The translations under genes and the position numbers were made by a program. Shown piece by piece: positions 5,576 to 7,198 of a stretch of 7,198 nt of DNA. Origin of the DNA: Chloroflexi bacterium UBA2235 (GTDB lineage: Bacteria > Chloroflexota > UBA11872 > UBA12225). A model generated the notes under the pieces. It was not told the DNA's origin. It ran no database searches and saw only the letters and a list, made by a program, of their open reading frames with translations. The stretch lies in the NCBI GenBank assembly GCA_002347925.1, contig DDYL01000160.1, positions 1-7,198 on the forward strand. Reading direction: 5' to 3'. Within the stretch, counting starts at the first letter, position 1, and the number at the start of each line of letters is the position of its first letter.

Positions 5576-5593
5576 TCGTACCCGTCGGTACGA
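5576..5593. repeat. Perfect 7-bp hairpin upstream of the coiled-coil gene
   Basis: TCGTACC and GGTACGA are exact inverted copies with a 4-base loop. On the minus strand the hairpin ends directly before GTG 5575 and 15 bases before the AGGAGG site. There is no T-run after it, so termination is unlikely. Its contact with GTG 5575 argues against that codon being the start. It may mark a processing site or a protein-binding dyad in the coaD to coiled-coil gap. Confidence 0.45.
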
Positions 5594-5688
5594 ACAACAG
5601 TCGCCGCTCCCACCCAGTCACATCAGCACCCATGCAATCACAGACTGCATGAGCCACGGCGACCAGATAGCCCATGTTATCCCCAGTA

Positions 5689-6291
5689 CTAACGCACACG
5701 ATCATCAGTGGACATGAACCCGGCAATCCGGTCCGCGCCAACCTCCGCATCCAGGACCTCCGGGAGGTTCACGGCTGCATGAGGATGTCCGAACCGTTCG
5801 CTGAGCCGTTCGGCAACAACCCGTGGCACCCACGGCGCCACATCGCCACCCAGGCGTGCAACTTCTCGCACAATGGTCGAACTCAGAAAGCTGTACCGGG
5901 CACTCGCCAGGAGGACCACCGTTTCGACATCCGGCGCAAGCGCCTTGTTCATGTGCGCAAGTTGCAATTCGTAGTCGAAGTCTGAAACGGCACGCAACCC
6001 GCGTATGAGCGCGCACGCACCCTCTTCACGTGCCAGATCTGCGGTCAGTCTTCGGTTGTACGACCTGACACGGACATTTGTCACGCCCAGGTCACGAACC
6101 GCTTCTTCAACAAGCTCCAGTCGCTCCGCCGCGCTGAACAGCGTTTGCTTTGACGGTTCGGCATACACCGCAACCACAACCTCATCGAAAAGCCTCGACC
6201 CACGCAACACCGTTTCCATGTGCCCGTGGGTTGGGGGGTCGAAAGTGGCCGGAAACAGCGCGATGCGTCGGGATGGCAGACCTTCGATCAC
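5689..6291 (-). CDS. coaD: Pantetheine-phosphate adenylyltransferase (phosphopantetheine adenylyltransferase)
   Basis: CoaD joins 4'-phosphopantetheine and ATP to give dephospho-CoA and pyrophosphate, the penultimate step of CoA synthesis in the cytosol. Motifs visible in the 200 residues: FPATFDPPTHGH (13-24), with the nucleotidyltransferase T/HxGH signature; PSK (46-48); the hallmark IRGLRAVSDFDYELQLAHMN (96-115) with Arg97 and Arg100; and SFLSSTIVREVA (134-145). Most relatives have PGTFDP where this has PATFDP. E. coli CoaD has 159 residues; the excess here is mainly about 35 residues at the C-terminus after ERFGHPH, with no recognised domain, plus a few at the start. The start is GTG 6291, with no Shine-Dalgarno site and a good -10 element just upstream, suggesting a leaderless message. 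It likely heads the coaD-rpmF unit. Confidence 0.95.
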   Translation of the reverse strand: MIEGLPSRRIALFPATFDPPTHGHMETVLRGSRLFDEVVVAVYAEPSKQTLFSAAERLELVEEAVRDLGVTNVRVRSYNRRLTADLAREEGACALIRGLRAVSDFDYELQLAHMNKALAPDVETVVLLASARYSFLSSTIVREVARLGGDVAPWVPRVVAERLSERFGHPHAAVNLPEVLDAEVGADRIAGFMSTDDRVR

Positions 6292-6299
6292 AAGTTGGA

Positions 6300-6329
6300 A
6301 GTATACGCCGCATAATCAATCGCTCAGAA
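6300..6329 (-). promoter_or_regulatory. Candidate coaD promoter, possibly giving a leaderless transcript
   Basis: On the minus strand TATACT (6305-6300) matches the -10 consensus at five of six positions. TTCTGA (6329-6324), 18 bases further up, is only a weak -35 match. Transcription starting six or seven bases after the -10 would begin at about 6295-6293, two to four bases before the coaD GTG. coaD has no Shine-Dalgarno site, which agrees with leaderless initiation. The weak -35 keeps confidence low. Confidence 0.4.
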
Positions 6330-6360
6330 TTGGGTTCCTTCGCCCAAAACGCACCGGGAT

Positions 6361-6375
6361 GCCGACAGTCTCGGC
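6361..6375. repeat. Small inverted repeat after the acidic protein gene
   Basis: GCCGA and TCGGC are perfect inverted arms with a 5-base loop, directly after the stop of the acidic protein gene. There is no T-run, and the stem is short, so it is at best a weak terminator or 3'-end stabiliser between that gene and coaD. Confidence 0.25.
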
Positions 6376-6376
6376 G

Positions 6377-7198
6377 CTACGGTCCCCCGAAGACATCATG
6401 CGGGATGCTTACCTCGGTTGCCTGCATCGCAACCCGGACCCAGCGGAACTTTGGAGAACGTGGCAGAGGCATCCACGCCGGCTGCGGTTCCTCCACTGGA
6501 AGTGCCGGAGGTGGTGAAAACGTTGCCTCCTGATCCTCGGTCTCGAGTTCTTCGTCTTCCAACACCAACCCGTCGAGCTTGAGATCAGCGTCATCGGTCG
6601 CACCATGCCCTGAACCTGACACGTCAGTCCCCGTAATGCCCAATTCCGCATTAGACCCAGCGGACGGGCCCGATGACACTGGGCCTTCGTCTGGTTCGGA
6701 AGTCACCGACGGGTCCGTCCCGTTGCCGTCCACTTGGTAGGAGAGAGCCGAGATGGGAACATCGACGAATGGTTCAAGTTCGAGACCGGCCTCTGCCGGC
6801 GACGCCATTTCGACTGTTTCAGCCTGCGTCATTGCGTCCCATGCATCCGAGACCAGCTGGCTCTGCAGACCATGCGCTCCATGATCGTCGCCGATACCCC
6901 GGCCTGAGCCCGAACTTTCCGCGTCTTTGGGGACAACAAGTTCGAACGGCGTCGCGTAAACGCGTTCCGCCGGGGCAACCTCTGCGCCAAAGACTTCGGG
7001 AAAGGCGGGTTCGGCCGCCAACTCTGGCGCACGGAACTCGACCGCCAGTTCCACTTCGACCAGTTCAGCGTTGGCCTCAACATCGACCATGGTGGGATCA
7101 ATTGCCATCTCAGGAGCAATCACCTCGGAGACGAGTTCCAATTCGGCAACGCGAGCGTCAGCGCCTGATATCGCTTCGACTTCGGCCACCACCGGTCT
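6377..7198 (-). CDS. Acidic low-complexity protein, C-terminal 273 residues (runs off right edge)
   Basis: The frame is open from the window edge to a TAG at 6379-6377. A GTG at 7192 could in principle be the start, but the frame continues beyond it with no ribosome site in view, so I treat the gene as 5'-partial. The first 90 residues are a run of Glu/Ala/Val/Pro (for example AELVEVELAVE, APELAAEPAFPEVFGAEVAP). A Gly/Ser/Asp-rich stretch follows, then an acidic cluster LVLEDEELETEDQE, then a Pro-rich, more basic end (PLPRSPKFRWVRVAM). The visible part has no cysteine, only three lysines and seven arginines, so it is very acidic and probably disordered. I see no enzyme motif, signal peptide or membrane segment. 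It may be the tail of a larger protein. It lies 85 bases upstream of coaD on the same strand. Function unknown. Confidence 0.6.
   Translation of the reverse strand, partial: RPVVAEVEAISGADARVAELELVSEVIAPEMAIDPTMVDVEANAELVEVELAVEFRAPELAAEPAFPEVFGAEVAPAERVYATPFELVVPKDAESSGSGRGIGDDHGAHGLQSQLVSDAWDAMTQAETVEMASPAEAGLELEPFVDVPISALSYQVDGNGTDPSVTSEPDEGPVSSGPSAGSNAELGITGTDVSGSGHGATDDADLKLDGLVLEDEELETEDQEATFSPPPALPVEEPQPAWMPLPRSPKFRWVRVAMQATEVSIPHDVFGGP

Noticed and set aside
6361..6375. Intrinsic terminator before coaD
   Set aside because: The GCCGA/TCGGC stem is only five pairs and lacks a T-run, so I list it only as a small inverted repeat.
6005..6533. Plus-strand open frames opposite coaD and the acidic protein
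   Set aside because: They straddle the coaD gap and the ends of two genes, and their composition is that of antisense translation.
1..7198. CRISPR array, tRNA or rRNA gene, insertion sequence, defence or phage gene
   Set aside because: No regularly spaced repeats, cloverleaf, rRNA-like stretch, transposase motif or phage protein is visible. The content is housekeeping genes in one orientation.

Overview
This window is a compact bacterial housekeeping locus with every supportable gene on the minus strand, so it reads right to left. In transcription order it holds: the C-terminal part of a very acidic, low-complexity protein (right edge to 6377); coaD (6291-5689); a coiled-coil protein of the kind often annotated 'ATPase' next to coaD (about 5557-5090); a DUF177/YceD protein (4996-4433); rpmF for ribosomal protein L32 (4368-4171); a strong intrinsic terminator (4110-4083); fabD (4051-3050); fabG (2960-2205); accC (2188-836); nusB (about 822-151); and the first 31 codons of an unidentified gene that runs off the left edge (93-1).

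Organism: the sequence looks moderately GC-rich (about 60% by eye), uses GTG starts freely and mostly has good Shine-Dalgarno sites. The order coaD, coiled-coil protein, DUF177, rpmF is one I associate with Chloroflexota and some deep-branching Clostridia. The coiled-coil protein with its 'DILFLVDRLE' start points the same way. I favour a Chloroflexota-like bacterium, but this rests on gene order and recalled family resemblance, not on a search.

How the genes fit together: coaD makes dephospho-CoA, the precursor of the CoA used by acyl carrier protein and by malonyl-CoA. AccC (biotin carboxylase) feeds malonyl-CoA synthesis, FabD loads malonate onto ACP, and FabG performs the first reduction of elongation. 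DUF177 and L32 link this to ribosome assembly, and NusB to rRNA transcription antitermination. In E. coli the matching cluster is yceD-rpmF-plsX-fabH-fabD-fabG-acpP-fabF. Here plsX, fabH, acpP and fabF are absent, accC is present without accB, and a terminator sits where plsX-fabH would be. That divides the locus into an upstream unit (coaD to rpmF) and a downstream unit (fabD to nusB and beyond).

I see no mobile element, CRISPR array, tRNA, rRNA or defence system, and nothing that amounts to a new biological system. The points worth a second look are small: a probable ATC start codon behind a perfect Shine-Dalgarno site, a possibly leaderless coaD, near-perfect or perfect inverted repeats in every gap from coaD to fabD, unusual residues in AccC, an acidic N-terminal extension on NusB, and the acidic protein at the right edge.
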